In this document: positions 9,595-19,352 of the stretch, in pieces | How positions within the stretch are numbered: the first letter of the stretch is position 1 | Layout of the letters: each line of letters starts with the position of its first letter | Origin: Pseudomonas sp. PSE14 | GTDB taxonomy: Bacteria > Pseudomonadota > Gammaproteobacteria > Pseudomonadales > Pseudomonadaceae | DNA length: 64,000 bases | NCBI RefSeq assembly: GCF_029203285.1 | Contig: NZ_CP115669.1 | Location: forward strand, 1,922,001-1,986,000 | Reading direction: 5' to 3' | Made by a program: the position numbers and the translations under genes | The notes under the pieces: model-generated | What the model saw: the letters and a program-made list of their open reading frames with translations, nothing else | The model's database searches: none | Told to the model about the DNA's origin: nothing

Positions 9595-10230
9595 GTGTGG
9601 GAACTGGTCAAAGCTGGCGGCTGGATGATGCTGCCGATCATGCTGAGCTCCGTCGCTGCCATGGCGATCATCGCCGAACGTCTCTGGACCCTGCGCTTGA
9701 GCCGCGTGGCCCCGCCGCAACTGCTCGGCCAGGTATGGAAGCAGATCAAGGACAAGAAGATGAACAGCCAGGCCCTGAAGGACCTGCGCGCATCGTCCCC
9801 GCTGGGTGAAATCCTGGCCGCCGGCCTGGCCAACTCCAAGCACGGTCGCGAGATCATGAAGGAGTGCATCGAGGAAGCCGCATCCCGCGTCATCCATGAA
9901 CTCGAGCGCTACCTCAATGCGCTGGGCACCATCGCCGCCATGGCCCCGCTGCTCGGCCTGCTGGGTACCGTGTTCGGCATGATCCAGATCTTCAGCGCCT
10001 TCATGGGCGACGGCATGGCCAACGCGCCGATGCTCGCCGGCGGTATCTCCAAGGCCCTGATCACCACCGCTTCTGGCTTGATCGTGGCGATTCCGGCGGT
10101 GTTCTTCCATCGCTACCTGCTGCGCCGCGTCGATGAACTGGTCATCGCCATGGAGCAGGAAGCCATCAAGCTGGTGGAAGTGACCCAGGGCGATCGCGAA
10201 GTCGATTTCGCCGAGGAAGGCAAAGCGTGA
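9595..10230 (+). CDS. ExbB/TolQ-family proton channel protein
   Basis: 211-aa inner-membrane protein with three TM helices: one at residues 10-30 ([19 protein letters not shown]), a cytoplasmic loop, then TM2 and TM3 with the family core [20 protein letters not shown] and [19 protein letters not shown]. It forms the stator with the ExbD-like product encoded next, using proton-motive force. The start is GTG at 9595, preceded by AGGGGATT; it shares GTGA with the next gene. No TonB, TolA or TolB gene is nearby, so the energised partner is unknown. Conserved upstream of lpxK in pseudomonads, as I recall. Confidence 0.88.
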   Translation: MWELVKAGGWMMLPIMLSSVAAMAIIAERLWTLRLSRVAPPQLLGQVWKQIKDKKMNSQALKDLRASSPLGEILAAGLANSKHGREIMKECIEEAASRVIHELERYLNALGTIAAMAPLLGLLGTVFGMIQIFSAFMGDGMANAPMLAGGISKALITTASGLIVAIPAVFFHRYLLRRVDELVIAMEQEAIKLVEVTQGDREVDFAEEGKA

Positions 10231-10676
10231 AGTTCCGCCGCAGAGCGGGCGGAGCGGCCCGCGAGGACGTCTTCATCAACCTGGCGTCGCTGATCGACGT
10301 GATTTTCGTGCTGCTGCTGTTCTTCGTGGTCAGCACCTCGTTCACCAAGCCGGCGCAACTCAAGGTCGAACTGCCCGAGGCGGTCAGCGGCACGCCGCCG
10401 GAAGCCACCGAAATCAAGCAGCTGGAAATCGCCATCAGCGTCGAGGGCCACTACGCCCTGAACGGCCAGAGCCTGGCCCGCGACGACTTGGAGAACCTGA
10501 TGAACGCCATGCAGCGCGAATCCGCCGGCGACAACAGCCTGCCGGTGGTGATCACCGCCGACGGCAAGGTGAACTACCAGTCCGTGGTCACCGCGATGGA
10601 TGCCGCAGGCAAACTGGGCTTCACCCACCTGCGCATCACCACCATCGAGGCCCAGGCGGACAAGAAGACCCCCTGA
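10227..10676 (+). CDS. ExbD/TolR-family protein
   Basis: 149 aa. Short cytoplasmic N-terminus, one TM helix starting at the proton-carrying Asp ([21 protein letters not shown], Asp in the LID motif), and a periplasmic domain ending in [12 protein letters not shown]. Partner of the ExbB-like protein, whose stop it overlaps (GTGA; GTG start). Its stop overlaps the lpxK ATG (TGATG). This tight coupling to lpxK suggests an envelope role, but the substrate is not shown by the sequence. Confidence 0.88.
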   Translation: MKFRRRAGGAAREDVFINLASLIDVIFVLLLFFVVSTSFTKPAQLKVELPEAVSGTPPEATEIKQLEIAISVEGHYALNGQSLARDDLENLMNAMQRESAGDNSLPVVITADGKVNYQSVVTAMDAAGKLGFTHLRITTIEAQADKKTP

Positions 10677-11674
10677 TGGCGTTCTCCGACCGCCTGCTCG
10701 ACGCCTGGTACAAGGGCCACCCGGCCCTTGCCTTGCTCAAGCCCCTCGAACTGCTCTACCGGCGTGTCGCCCGTGGCCGCCGGGAAGACTTCCTCTCCGG
10801 CGCCAAGCCGGCCTACCGCGCCCCGGTACCGATCATCGTGGTCGGCAACATCACCGTCGGCGGTACCGGCAAGACGCCGATGATCCTTTGGCTGATCGAG
10901 CATTGCCGCGCCCGTGGGCTGAAGGTCGGTGTCGTCAGCCGCGGCTATGGCGCCAAGCCGCCACGGACGCCCTGGCGCGTGCGCGCCGAGCACTCGGCGG
11001 CGGAGGCGGGCGACGAACCGCTGATGATCGTGCGCCGCAGCAGCGTGCCGCTGATGATCGACCCGGATCGCTCCAGCGCCGTGCGCGCACTTCTCGCCGA
11101 AGAGCCGCTTGACCTGATCCTCTGCGACGATGGACTACAGCATTACCGCCTGGCCCGTGATCTGGAGCTGGTGCTGATCGACGCCGCCCGCGGCCTGGGC
11201 AATGGCCGCTGCCTGCCCGCAGGACCGCTCCGAGAGCCGGCCGAGCGCCTGCAGGAAGTAGACGCTGTGCTGCACAACGGGGCGTCGTCCGATCCGCCGG
11301 GCGCCTTCTCCTTCGTGCTGCGACCTTCCGCCCTGGTCAACCTGGCCAATGGCGAACGCCGTGGCGTCGAGCATTTCCCCGCAGGGCAAGCGCTCCACGC
11401 CCTGGCCGGGATCGGCAACCCGCAGCGTTTCTTCAGGACGCTCGAGGCGCTAAACTGGCGGCCGATTCCGCATCCCTTCCCCGACCATGCGGCCTACACC
11501 GCCGAGCAACTGCGCTTCACCCCGGCGCTGCCGCTGGTCATGACCGAGAAGGACGCGGTGAAATGCCGGTCCTTTGCCGCGCCCGACTGGTGGTACCTCG
11601 CCGTCGAAGCGCAGCCCTCGCCGGCCTTCGTCGCCTGGTTCGACGCCCAGCTCGAGCGCCTGGTCGCCCGCTGA
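10676..11674 (+). CDS. lpxK: Tetraacyldisaccharide 4'-kinase
   Basis: Phosphorylates the 4' position of the lipid A disaccharide at the inner membrane, the sixth step of lipid A synthesis. 332 aa, normal length. N-terminal membrane-associated helix ([19 protein letters not shown]), P-loop [12 protein letters not shown] about residue 60, the catalytic [10 protein letters not shown], and [10 protein letters not shown] near the C-terminus. Translationally coupled to the exbD-like gene, followed by the Trm112-like gene and kdsB, so the operon makes both lipid A and the Kdo sugar added to it. Confidence 0.95.
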   Translation: MAFSDRLLDAWYKGHPALALLKPLELLYRRVARGRREDFLSGAKPAYRAPVPIIVVGNITVGGTGKTPMILWLIEHCRARGLKVGVVSRGYGAKPPRTPWRVRAEHSAAEAGDEPLMIVRRSSVPLMIDPDRSSAVRALLAEEPLDLILCDDGLQHYRLARDLELVLIDAARGLGNGRCLPAGPLREPAERLQEVDAVLHNGASSDPPGAFSFVLRPSALVNLANGERRGVEHFPAGQALHALAGIGNPQRFFRTLEALNWRPIPHPFPDHAAYTAEQLRFTPALPLVMTEKDAVKCRSFAAPDWWYLAVEAQPSPAFVAWFDAQLERLVAR

Positions 11675-11728
11675 TCCGTCGTCGCGCCGTGCGACGCGCG
11701 CATTCATTACCTGTTCAAGGAACGCACC

Positions 11729-11914
11729 ATGGACCCGAAACTCCTCGATATCCTCGCCTGTCCGCTGTGCAAGGGCCCGCTCAAGCTCACCGACGACAAG
11801 TCCGAGCTGATCTGCAAGGCCGACGGCCTGGCCTACCCGGTGCGCGACGGCATCCCGGTGATGCTCGAAGGCGAGGCGCGCACCCTGAACGTCGACGAAC
11901 GTCTGGACAAGTGA
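11729..11914 (+). CDS. Trm112/UPF0434 family zinc-ribbon protein
   Basis: 61-aa protein [20 protein letters not shown]..., matching the Trm112-like family that sits between lpxK and kdsB in many gammaproteobacteria (YcaR in E. coli). The CPLC pair and the later single Cys (LICKADG) form an incomplete zinc ribbon. Eukaryotic Trm112 activates methyltransferases; the bacterial role is not settled. SD AAGGAA 7 nt before ATG. Confidence 0.9.
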   Translation: MDPKLLDILACPLCKGPLKLTDDKSELICKADGLAYPVRDGIPVMLEGEARTLNVDERLDK

Positions 11915-11918
11915 TTCC

Positions 11919-12683
11919 ATGAGCCAGGCCTACACCGTCGTCATCCCCGCCCGCTACGCCTCCACCCGCCTGCCCGGCAAGCCGCTGCAGGACATCGCCG
12001 GCAAGCCGATGATCCAGCATGTCTGGGCGCAGGCCGGCAAGAGTTCGGCCGCCCAGGTGGTGGTCGCCACCGACGATCAGCGTATCTTCGATGCCTGTCA
12101 GGGTTTTGGTGCCGAAGTGGTGCTGACCCGCGCCGACCACAACTCCGGCACTGACCGCCTGGCGGAAGTGGCGGACGCGCTGGGTCTGGCCGACGACGCC
12201 ATCGTAGTCAACGTGCAGGGCGACGAGCCGCTGGTGCCGCCGTCGATCATCGACCAGGTGGCCGCCAACCTCGCGGCGCACCCGGAGGCGGGCATCGCTA
12301 CCCTGTGCGAGGAAATCCACGATCCGGCGGCGCTGTTCAACCCGAACATCGTCAAGGTGGTCAGTGACAAGAACGGCCTGGCCCTGACCTTCAGCCGCGC
12401 CACGCTGCCCTGGGCGCGCGACGCCTTCGCGGTGGATCGAGAATCCCTGCCGGCCAACGTGCCGTACCGCCGCCACATCGGTATCTACGCCTACCGTGCG
12501 CGTTTCCTGCGCGACTTCGTGGCCTGGGGCCCGTGCTGGCTGGAAGATACCGAGTGCCTGGAGCAACTGCGTGCGCTCTGGCATGGCGTGCGCATCCACG
12601 TGGCTGATGCCCTGGAAGCACCGCAGGCCGGCGTCGATACCCCGGAAGACCTGGAGCGCGTACGGCGCATCCTGGGGGGCTGA
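11919..12683 (+). CDS. kdsB: 3-deoxy-manno-octulosonate cytidylyltransferase
   Basis: Activates Kdo with CTP to CMP-Kdo in the cytoplasm for transfer to lipid A. 254 aa. Nucleotidyltransferase fold with N-terminal [15 protein letters not shown], substrate-binding [19 protein letters not shown] and the C-terminal [11 protein letters not shown]. The ATG lies 4 nt after the Trm112-like stop; the stop overlaps the next start (TGATG). Confidence 0.95.
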   Translation: MSQAYTVVIPARYASTRLPGKPLQDIAGKPMIQHVWAQAGKSSAAQVVVATDDQRIFDACQGFGAEVVLTRADHNSGTDRLAEVADALGLADDAIVVNVQGDEPLVPPSIIDQVAANLAAHPEAGIATLCEEIHDPAALFNPNIVKVVSDKNGLALTFSRATLPWARDAFAVDRESLPANVPYRRHIGIYAYRARFLRDFVAWGPCWLEDTECLEQLRALWHGVRIHVADALEAPQAGVDTPEDLERVRRILGG

Positions 12684-13147
12684 TGAAGGTTCTGTTCGTC
12701 TGCCTCGGTAATATCTGCCGCTCGCCCACCGCCGAGGGCGTATTCCGTCACAAGGTTCGCGAAGCGGGCCTTGAGGATCGCATCGAGATCGACTCCGCCG
12801 GCACCGGCGACTGGCATGTCGGCAAGGCGCCGGACGCACGCACCCGCGCCGCCGCGCTGCGCCGGGGGTATGACTTGTCCAGCCTGCGGGCGCGCCAGGT
12901 GAGCGCGGCGGACTTCTCCCGCTACGACCTGATCCTCGCCATGGATCACGCTAACCTGCGCGACCTGAAGCGTCTGCGTGCCGGGACTGGTACGGCCGAG
13001 CTGGACCTGTTCCTGCGCCGCTTTGACCTGGAAATCGACGAAGTCCCCGACCCTTACTACGGCGGTGACGACGGTTTCGAGCAGGTGCTGGACCTGGTGG
13101 AGCAGGCCTGCGACGGTCTGCTCATGGAAGTGAAGAGGCGCCTGTGA
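12683..13147 (+). CDS. Low-molecular-weight protein-tyrosine phosphatase
   Basis: 154 aa. P-loop VCLGNICRSPTAEG near the N-terminus contains the CX5R catalytic signature (Cys7, Arg13), and the general-acid Asp lies in EVPDPYYGG near the C-terminus; both are intact. Enzymes of this family dephosphorylate tyrosine kinases of polysaccharide export or arginine-phosphorylated proteins; the target here is unknown. The gene is sandwiched between kdsB and murB with overlaps on both sides (TGATG and GTGA), so its expression is tied to cell-wall precursor synthesis. Confidence 0.9.
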   Translation: MKVLFVCLGNICRSPTAEGVFRHKVREAGLEDRIEIDSAGTGDWHVGKAPDARTRAAALRRGYDLSSLRARQVSAADFSRYDLILAMDHANLRDLKRLRAGTGTAELDLFLRRFDLEIDEVPDPYYGGDDGFEQVLDLVEQACDGLLMEVKRRL

Positions 13148-14163
13148 CGCTGCAACTGCAAGAAAACCTGTCCCTCAAGCCCTACAACACCTTTGGCGTC
13201 GAGGTCGCCGCGCGCTGGTTCGCCCAGGCCCATGACGACGCCGAGGTGCGCGAAGGTATCGCCGCCGCCGCCGAAAAGGATCTGCCGCTGATGGTGATCG
13301 GTGGCGGCAGCAACCTGCTGCTGACCCGTGATGTCGAGGCGCTGGTGTTGCGCATGGCTTCCCGTGGCATTCGCATCCTCAGTGACGACGGCGCTCGTGT
13401 GGTGGTCGAGGCGGAAGCCGGCGAGGTCTGGGATGACTTCGTGCGCTGGACCCTCGAGCAGGGTTTCGGCGGATTGGAAAACCTCAGCCTGATTCCCGGC
13501 ACCGTGGGCGCCGCGCCCATGCAGAACATCGGTGCCTACGGTGTCGAGATCAAGGACGTCTTCGCCGGCCTGACGGCGCTGGACCGCGAAAGCGGCGAGT
13601 TGTGCGAGTTCGGCCTGGAAGACTGTGCCTTCGCCTACCGCGATAGCCGCTTCAAGCGCGAGTCGGGCCGCTGGCTGATCCTGCGGGTGCGCTTTGCCCT
13701 GAGCCGCGCGGCGCAGCTGCACCTGGACTACGGTCCGGTGCGTCAGCGGCTGGCTGAGGAGGGTGTCACCGCGCCGACGCCGGCTGATGTGTCGCGTGTG
13801 ATCTGTGCCATCCGCCGCGAAAAGCTGCCCGACCCGGCCGTGCTCGGCAATGCTGGCAGCTTCTTCAAGAACCCCGTGGTGCCCGTCGCTCAGGCGGACG
13901 AGCTGCGTGCGCGCTTCAGTGACCTGGTGGCCTACCCGCAAGGTGATGGTCTGGTGAAGCTGGCGGCTGGCTGGCTGATCGACAAGGCGGGTTGGAAAGG
14001 CTTCCGTGACGGCGCTGCCGGCGTGCATGCGCAGCAGGCGCTGGTGCTGGTCAATTACGGCGGGGCGACCGGTGCGCAGCTGCACGCGCTGGCGGAGCGT
14101 ATTCGTGACGACATCCAGCAGCGTTTCGGCGTGGAGCTGGAGATGGAGCCCAATCTCTACTGA
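13144..14163 (+). CDS. murB: UDP-N-acetylenolpyruvoylglucosamine reductase
   Basis: FAD/NADPH enzyme of peptidoglycan precursor synthesis that reduces enolpyruvyl-UDP-GlcNAc to UDP-MurNAc. 339 aa, the long (type I) form as in E. coli. FAD-binding IGGGSNLLL, GTVGAAPMQNIGAYG, the catalytic Ser in LGNAGSFFKNP, and C-terminal Glu in ELEMEPNLY. GTG start overlaps the phosphatase stop. Last gene of the coupled run, followed 22 nt later by a strong terminator. Confidence 0.95.
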   Translation: MTLQLQENLSLKPYNTFGVEVAARWFAQAHDDAEVREGIAAAAEKDLPLMVIGGGSNLLLTRDVEALVLRMASRGIRILSDDGARVVVEAEAGEVWDDFVRWTLEQGFGGLENLSLIPGTVGAAPMQNIGAYGVEIKDVFAGLTALDRESGELCEFGLEDCAFAYRDSRFKRESGRWLILRVRFALSRAAQLHLDYGPVRQRLAEEGVTAPTPADVSRVICAIRREKLPDPAVLGNAGSFFKNPVVPVAQADELRARFSDLVAYPQGDGLVKLAAGWLIDKAGWKGFRDGAAGVHAQQALVLVNYGGATGAQLHALAERIRDDIQQRFGVELEMEPNLY

Positions 14164-14185
14164 GAGATCATCCGAGCTCTATGAG

Positions 14186-14213
14186 AAAGGGGATGCAGAT
14201 GCATCCCCTTTTT
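14186..14213 (+). terminator. Intrinsic terminator after murB
   Basis: AAAGGGGATGCA pairs with TGCATCCCCTTT over a 2-nt GA loop, followed by more T. The stem is nearly identical to the hairpin at 14574 on the far side of a repeat-filled gap. Confidence 0.9.
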
Positions 14214-14222
14214 CATGCGCGC

Positions 14223-14300
14223 CTGTAGGAGCAGGTTTGCTCGCGAACCGCCCGAGCGCTGGCGGATGAGGCTTTCGTAGGAGCGGATCTTATCCGCGAG
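14223..14300. repeat. REP pair (GTAGGAGC family), diverged
   Basis: Left half CTGTAGGAGCAGGTTTGCTC; right part CGTAGGAGCGGATCTTATCC. Here the two halves are in the same orientation rather than a clean inverted pair. Lies between the two murB/rne terminators. Confidence 0.65.
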
Positions 14301-14360
14301 TCGCGCCGTACTGTCCAGCTATCGCGGGCAGCGACCTCCCCGCGAATGCACCAGGGAGCG

Positions 14361-14520
14361 TAGGGCGTATAACGCTCGACGTTATACGCCGATTGACGAT
14401 GGACTCCGACGGCGTGGCCTGTAACCTGGAAGCCTGCCGCAGGGCGCTTCGAGCTCGGCCGGGGCGTCAACTGGCGATCATGGCGTATTGGCATACAACC
14501 GAGAACGGTTGTATGCCCTA
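14361..14520. repeat. 160-bp palindrome-ended element, copy 1 (MITE/BIME-like)
   Basis: Begins with TAGGGC and a perfect hairpin GGCGTATAACG / CGTTATACGCC (14364-14390), and ends with hairpin GCATACAACCG / CGGTTGTATGC (14491-14516) running into GCCCTA. The ends are imperfect inverted repeats of each other (TAGGGCRTAYAAC). The interior of about 100 bp is non-coding and shares ATGGACTCCG with the copy at 52965. With the REP, this fills the 457-bp gap between murB and rne; no gene is seen there. Confidence 0.7.
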
Positions 14521-14573
14521 CAGGCGTGGCGACAGTTGCGCTTATGAAGGTGGGGCGTCGATATTCGGGCAAT

Positions 14574-14606
14574 AAAAAAAGGGGATGCAATTGCATCCCC
14601 TTTTTC
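14574..14606 (-). terminator. Intrinsic terminator of rne
   Basis: AAAAAGGGGATGCA / TGCATCCCCTTTTT around an AT-type centre gives a perfect long palindrome 15 nt beyond the rne stop. It is usable in both directions. The same stem as at 14186, but with AATT instead of the GA loop at the centre. Confidence 0.88.
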
Positions 14607-14620
14607 AGGCCGAGAAGCTA

Positions 14621-17600
14621 TCAGCTGTGGTGTTTTTCTACCACGTTGCCTTCTTCTTCATTGGCTTTTTCACCTTCAGCCTGCTCGGCAGCCGATTGCT
14701 CGGTCTGCTCGACGGCCTGGGCTTCGGTCACCACTTCCGCCGCATCGGCTTCGGCAGCGACGTCATCGGCTGGCTCAGCCACGACTTCAGCTTCCACGGC
14801 AGCGGTCTCTTCGACCACGGTAGCGGTGGCCGGTGCCTCTTCGACCTGCGGAGCGGCAGCAGCTGCGGCGGCGGCTTCACGGGCCAGGCGTTCCAGGCGA
14901 CGACGCTCGCGTGGGTCGTTGGAGGCGCGGCCGGTGGCGTTGGCCGGAACGCCGGCATCGGCGGCCGGGACTTCCGCCGGAGCTTCGGTGGTCGGCTCGG
15001 ACTGGGCTTCGACAGCGGCCTGGACGACTTCTTCCTCGCGGGCTTCCACGGCCGGAGCCGCTTCCACGACGACGTTTTCGCTGGCTTCAGACTGCTCGAC
15101 GGACTCGGCGGGCTTGGCCAGGAACTCGATGGTCTGCTCCAGGGCGCTTTCGGTACGTACGGCCTCGACCACGACGGACTCTACCGGCTGAGCGGCTTCG
15201 GTCGGCGCCTCGGTGGCCGGCTGCTGCTCGCTGGCAACTTCGGCAACCACGGCGGCAGTGGCAGCGGCGGCAACGACGGTAGCAGCGGTCGGCGCTTCAC
15301 CAGCAGCTTGTTCAGTCTGCTCGCTGGCGTCTTCGGCGCCTTCTACGCCATCGACACCGGCTTCACGCTGACGCTCGCGGCGGTTGCTGCGGCGGCGCTG
15401 GCCACGGGAGCGGCGACGGGGACGCTCGCCATCGGCGCCTTCTTGGTCGTCCTGTTGATCCAGCAGTTCCTCGTTCAGCAGCTCTTCGGATTCCAGGGCA
15501 GCGGCATCGCTGGCCAGACGTTCCTCGCGCGGCTGGCGCTCTTCACGGGGTTGACGCTCGGCGCGCGGTTGACGTTCCTCGCGGGCCGGACGCTCGCCAC
15601 GCTCTTCGCGGGGCTGGCGCTCTTCGCGCGGTTGACGCTCGGCACGCTCTTCACGGGGCTGACGCTCCTCGCGCGGCTGGCGCTCAGCACGCTCTTCACG
15701 CGGCTGACGTTCCTCGCGGGCAGGGCGCTCAGCGCGTTCTTCACGCGGTTGACGCTCTTCGCGGGGCTGACGCTCGGCGCGCTCTTCACGCGGCTGGCGT
15801 TCCTCGCGTGGTTGACGCTCGGCGCGCTCTTCGCGCGGCTGGCGCTCCTCGCGGGGTTGACGTTCAGCACGTTCTTCTCGCGGCTGACGCTCTTCGCGGG
15901 CTGGACGCTCAGCGCGTTCGCCACGCTCACCACGCTCGTCGCGGCGACGCTCGCCACGTTCCTTGCGTTCGTCATCACGACGGCCGCCTTCGCGGCCGTC
16001 ACGGCGACGGTTCTGTTGACGGCCATTGCGGCGTTCGCCCTGGCCTTCGCTGCGCTCGGCAGCCGGCTTCTCAGCGGCGGCAGGTTGCGGTTGCTCCGGC
16101 TTGCTGCCGGCGAACAGGCTGACCAGCGACTTCACCAGGCCCTGGAACAGGCTTGGCTCCGGCATCGGCTTGGGCGCTTCGACAACCGGTGCGGCTGCGG
16201 CGGCAGTCTGCTGCGGGGCAGGGGTCTGCGGGGAAACGGTCTTCACCGCGGCTTCCTGGCGGACCAGGGTGCGGGTGGAGCTGATCGGCTGGACTTCCTC
16301 GTGCTCGACGTGGGCCATCTCGTAGCTGGAGTGACCAGCCAGTAGCTCGGGGCTGTCGTCACGCAGGCGCTGCACTTCGAAGTGCGGGGTTTCCAGATGG
16401 TCGTCCGGCAGGATGAAGATGCGCGCGCGGGTGCGCAGCTCGATCTTGGTGATGGCGTTGCGCTTCTCGTTGAGCAGGAAGGCGGCAACCTGGAACGGCA
16501 CGCGGGCGCGAACTTCGGCGGTGCGGTCCTTCAGGGCCTCTTCCTCGATCAGGCGCAGGATCGCCAGCGACAGGGACTCGACGTCGCGGATGATGCCTTG
16601 GCCGTTGCAGCGCGGGCAGACGATGCCGCTGGTCTCGCCCAGGGACGGGCGCAGGCGCTGGCGGGACATTTCCAGCAGGCCGAAGCGGGAGATGCGGCCA
16701 ACCTGGACGCGGGCACGGTCGGCCTCCAGGGCTTCACGCACGCGCTCTTCCACGGCGCGCTGGTTCTTCGCCGGGGTCATGTCGATGAAGTCGATGACGA
16801 TCAGGCCGCCGATGTCGCGCAGGCGCAGCTGGCGGGCGATCTCTTCGGCCGCTTCCAAGTTGGTCTGCAGCGCGGTTTCCTCGATGTCGCCGCCCTTGGT
16901 GGCGCGCGCCGAGTTGATGTCGATGGACACCAGGGCTTCGGTCGGGTCGATGACGATGGAGCCGCCCGACGGCAGCTTCACTTCACGCTGGAAGGCGGTT
17001 TCGATCTGGCTTTCGATCTGGAAGCGGTTGAACAGCGGAACGCTGTCCTGGTACAGCTTCACCTTGCTCGCGTACTGCGGCATGACCTGGCGGATGAAGT
17101 TCAGGGCTTCTTCCTGGGCGTCGATGCTGTCGATCAGCACTTCGCCGATGTCCTGGCGCAGGTAGTCGCGGATGGCGCGGATGATGACGTTGCTTTCCTG
17201 GTAGATCAGGAACGGACCGCTGCGCTCGCCGGAGGCTTCTTTGATGGCGCCCCACAGTTGCAGCAGGTAGTCCAGGTCCCACTGCAGCTCTTCGGAGCTG
17301 CGGCCCAGGCCGGCGGTGCGGACGATCAGGCCCATGTCGCCGGGAACGTTCAGGCCGTTCAGGGCTTCGCGCAGCTCATTGCGCTCTTCGCCTTCGATGC
17401 GGCGGGAGATGCCGCCGGCGCGCGGGTTGTTCGGCATCAGCACCAGGTAACGGCCGGCGAGGCTGATGAAGGTGGTCAGGGCTGCGCCCTTGTTGCCGCG
17501 CTCCTCTTTCTCGACCTGGACGATGACTTCCTGGCCCTCGCTGAGCACATCCTTGATATTGATGCGGCCTTCGGGGTTCTTCTTGAAGTATTCGCGGGAG

Positions 17601-17818
17601 ATTTCTTTGAGGGGGAGGAAGCCGTGGCGCTCGGCGCCGAAGTCGACGAAGGCGGCTTCGAGGCTGGGTTCGATGCGGGTGATGCGCCCTTTATAGATGT
17701 TGGCCTTTTTCTGTTCGCGCGCGCCGGACTCGATGTCCAGGTCGAACAGGCGTTGGCCGTCTACCAGCGCTACACGCAACTCTTCGGGTTGAGTTGCGTT
17801 GATCAGCATTCTTTTCAT
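14621..17818 (-). CDS. rne: Ribonuclease E
   Basis: Essential endoribonuclease and scaffold of the RNA degradosome; processes rRNA and tRNA and starts mRNA decay. 1065 aa. Catalytic half: N-terminal [11 protein letters not shown]1 domain about residues 36-120, DNase I-like site with acidic [11 protein letters not shown] and LIVIDFIDM (equivalent to E. coli D303 and D346), Zn-link CPRCNGQG. The C-terminal half is disordered: Pro/Ala-rich linkers, a long Arg/Glu repeat tract (residues 636-767), a second basic cluster [17 protein letters not shown], and an acidic end. The ATG at 17818 matches the E. coli N-terminus. Preceded by a long structured leader, consistent with autoregulation. Confidence 0.96.
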   Translation of the reverse strand: MKRMLINATQPEELRVALVDGQRLFDLDIESGAREQKKANIYKGRITRIEPSLEAAFVDFGAERHGFLPLKEISREYFKKNPEGRINIKDVLSEGQEVIVQVEKEERGNKGAALTTFISLAGRYLVLMPNNPRAGGISRRIEGEERNELREALNGLNVPGDMGLIVRTAGLGRSSEELQWDLDYLLQLWGAIKEASGERSGPFLIYQESNVIIRAIRDYLRQDIGEVLIDSIDAQEEALNFIRQVMPQYASKVKLYQDSVPLFNRFQIESQIETAFQREVKLPSGGSIVIDPTEALVSIDINSARATKGGDIEETALQTNLEAAEEIARQLRLRDIGGLIVIDFIDMTPAKNQRAVEERVREALEADRARVQVGRISRFGLLEMSRQRLRPSLGETSGIVCPRCNGQGIIRDVESLSLAILRLIEEEALKDRTAEVRARVPFQVAAFLLNEKRNAITKIELRTRARIFILPDDHLETPHFEVQRLRDDSPELLAGHSSYEMAHVEHEEVQPISSTRTLVRQEAAVKTVSPQTPAPQQTAAAAAPVVEAPKPMPEPSLFQGLVKSLVSLFAGSKPEQPQPAAAEKPAAERSEGQGERRNGRQQNRRRDGREGGRRDDERKERGERRRDERGERGERAERPAREERQPREERAERQPREERQPREERAERQPREERQPREERAERQPREERQPREERAERPAREERQPREERAERQPREERQPREERAERQPREERQPREERGERPAREERQPRAERQPREERQPREERLASDAAALESEELLNEELLDQQDDQEGADGERPRRRSRGQRRRSNRRERQREAGVDGVEGAEDASEQTEQAAGEAPTAATVVAAAATAAVVAEVASEQQPATEAPTEAAQPVESVVVEAVRTESALEQTIEFLAKPAESVEQSEASENVVVEAAPAVEAREEEVVQAAVEAQSEPTTEAPAEVPAADAGVPANATGRASNDPRERRRLERLAREAAAAAAAAPQVEEAPATATVVEETAAVEAEVVAEPADDVAAEADAAEVVTEAQAVEQTEQSAAEQAEGEKANEEEGNVVEKHHS
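15518..15913 (-). repeat. 45-bp in-frame tandem repeat in rne
   Basis: About 8.8 copies of a 45-bp unit encoding variants of [15 protein letters not shown] (rne residues 636-767). The repeats are in frame and rich in Arg and Glu; they fall in the region that in other RNase E proteins binds RNA and partners. Units differ by substitutions such as AERPA for AERQP and GERPA near the C-terminal end. Confidence 0.9.
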
Positions 17819-18332
17819 GTAGTACCAATGGTTTCCGGGGCCACCGGAAACGGCGATCGGCACACACGACTCTCACGGTCGGTGCTAAGGCACGTACTCA
17901 GGAATGGCGGACCATTCCCGTGTCCAGCGGCAGCAGGAGAAATCTGCTGTGCCGCGACTACGTTTCCTGCTTGTCGAGTAAGAACAAGCACTCATCAGGA
18001 GGAGGAATCGACTGTCAGATGCGGACGATGAAGGCGTCTACGTTCAAGGCATGAAAGCAACGCAATCCGACAGTTGTGCATCTCCGCCCTGCACATTTCC
18101 CTAAGAGCCGGGTGCCGCTCGCAGAATCCGGGAGCGGGGTTGGCTTTTATCACGGCGACCTTGGCTGCCGTGGTCATGTCTGAAGGCCTGGGTTTCGAGG
18201 CGCTGTCGGCGGGCGAATCGCTCATGCCGTTGCAACGCTTCAGGGGACTGCCTCGTGTCCGTTCAATGTGTTTGCAGGCGGTTGGGGACGGCGATTACGC
18301 GATCATCCGCGGGCCTGGCCACTTTTGGCGGC
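17819..18332 (-). promoter_or_regulatory. rne 5' leader (about 510 nt, structured)
   Basis: With the promoter at 18339-18367, rne mRNA has a leader of about 510 nt and no open gene. Hairpins seen: GTTTCCGG / CCGGAAAC (17831-17851), ending 12 nt before the start codon on the mRNA strand, and GGAATGG / CCATTCC (17901-17918). Long rne leaders serve RNase E feedback control in E. coli, and a Pseudomonas motif (rne-II) has been described. I infer the same role here but cannot match its consensus by eye. Confidence 0.55.
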
Positions 18333-18338
18333 CTCCCG

Positions 18339-18367
18339 AATATAGCAGCAATGATTAAGTGCTTCAA
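18339..18367 (-). promoter_or_regulatory. Sigma-70 promoter for rne
   Basis: On the minus strand TTGAAG (18367-18362), a 17-nt spacer, and TATATT (18344-18339). Predicted start near 18332. It overlaps the AT-rich region from which rluC must be transcribed in the opposite direction. Confidence 0.6.
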
Positions 18368-18383
18368 TTGAATGAAAAATTGT

Positions 18384-18389
18384 TATTAT
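18384..18389 (+). promoter_or_regulatory. Possible -10 box of rluC
   Basis: TATTAT ends only 6 nt before the rluC ATG. No good -35 is seen 16-18 nt upstream and no SD precedes the ATG. If this is the -10, the rluC mRNA would be leaderless. Confidence 0.3.
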
Positions 18390-18395
18390 GTCCGG

Positions 18396-19352
18396 ATGAC
18401 AAATCCCGCCCCTCCGACTTCCGGCGTTCAGCTGCTTGAAGTCGCGCCGGAGTATGCCGGCCAACGCATCGACAATTTCCTCCGCACCCAGCTCAAGGGC
18501 GTGCCCAAGACCCTGATCTACCGCATCCTTCGCAAGGGTGAGGTGCGGGTCAATAAAGGGCGCATCAAGCCCGAGTACAAGCTGCAGGCCGGCGACGTGG
18601 TGCGCGTGCCGCCGCTGCGTCTGGCTGAGCGCGACGAGCCCGTGCCGCTGGCGCAGGGGCTGCTGGAGCGCCTGGAAGCCGCCATCGTCTTCGAAGACAA
18701 GGCGCTGATCGTGGTGAACAAGCCCACCGGGATCGCCGTGCACGGCGGCAGCGGCCTGAACTACGGGGTCATCGAGGCGTTCCGCCAGCTGCGCCCGGAG
18801 TGCAAGGACCTGGAGCTGGTGCATCGCCTGGATCGTGATACCTCCGGTCTGCTGATGATCGCCAAGAAGCGCAGCATGCTGCGCCATCTGCACGACGCCC
18901 TGCGCGGTGAGCGCGTGGTGGACAAGCGTTATCACGCCCTGGTGCGGGGCAGTTGGCCGGCGGCGAAGAAGCAGATCGCCGTGCCGCTGCTGAAGAACAA
19001 CCTGCGCTCCGGCGAGCGCGTGGTGGAAGTGAATCCCGAAGGCAAGGAAGCGCTGACCGAGTTCAAGGTGTTGCGCCGCTTTGGTGATTTCGCCACCCTG
19101 GTCGAGGCGCGCCCGATCACCGGTCGCACCCATCAGATTCGTGTGCACGCCAAGCATGCCGGTCATTCCATTGCCGGCGACCCCAAGTACGGCGACGAAG
19201 ACTTCTCCCGCGAGATCCGCGAACTGGGCGGCAAGCGCCTGTTCCTGCATTCCGCATTCCTGCGTGTGCCGATGCCCGATGGCTCGGTGCTGGAGCTGGA
19301 GGCGCCGGTCGACGAAGTCTGGCAGCGCACCGTGGAGCGCCTGGATGCGTGA
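18396..19352 (+). CDS. rluC: 23S rRNA pseudouridine synthase RluC
   Basis: Makes pseudouridines 955, 2504 and 2580 of 23S rRNA. 318 aa: N-terminal S4 RNA-binding domain ([20 protein letters not shown]), then a RluA-type catalytic domain with the Asp in [13 protein letters not shown] and [19 protein letters not shown] at 18396 gives the expected [11 protein letters not shown]-terminus; an ATG at 18372 adds eight unlikely residues. Divergent from rne, an arrangement shared with E. coli. The 3' end overlaps the HAD gene by 8 nt. Confidence 0.93.
   Translation: MTNPAPPTSGVQLLEVAPEYAGQRIDNFLRTQLKGVPKTLIYRILRKGEVRVNKGRIKPEYKLQAGDVVRVPPLRLAERDEPVPLAQGLLERLEAAIVFEDKALIVVNKPTGIAVHGGSGLNYGVIEAFRQLRPECKDLELVHRLDRDTSGLLMIAKKRSMLRHLHDALRGERVVDKRYHALVRGSWPAAKKQIAVPLLKNNLRSGERVVEVNPEGKEALTEFKVLRRFGDFATLVEARPITGRTHQIRVHAKHAGHSIAGDPKYGDEDFSREIRELGGKRLFLHSAFLRVPMPDGSVLELEAPVDEVWQRTVERLDA

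Noticed and set aside
15518..15913. Possible CRISPR array
   Set aside because: The 45-bp repeats are contiguous, with no unique spacers, and are read in frame inside rne.
14585..16345. Long open plus-strand frame antisense to the rne C-terminal half
   Set aside because: It arises from the Arg/Glu-rich, GC-rich rne codons read backwards; the product is a Phe/Leu/Gly/Thr repeat with no SD or recognisable domain.
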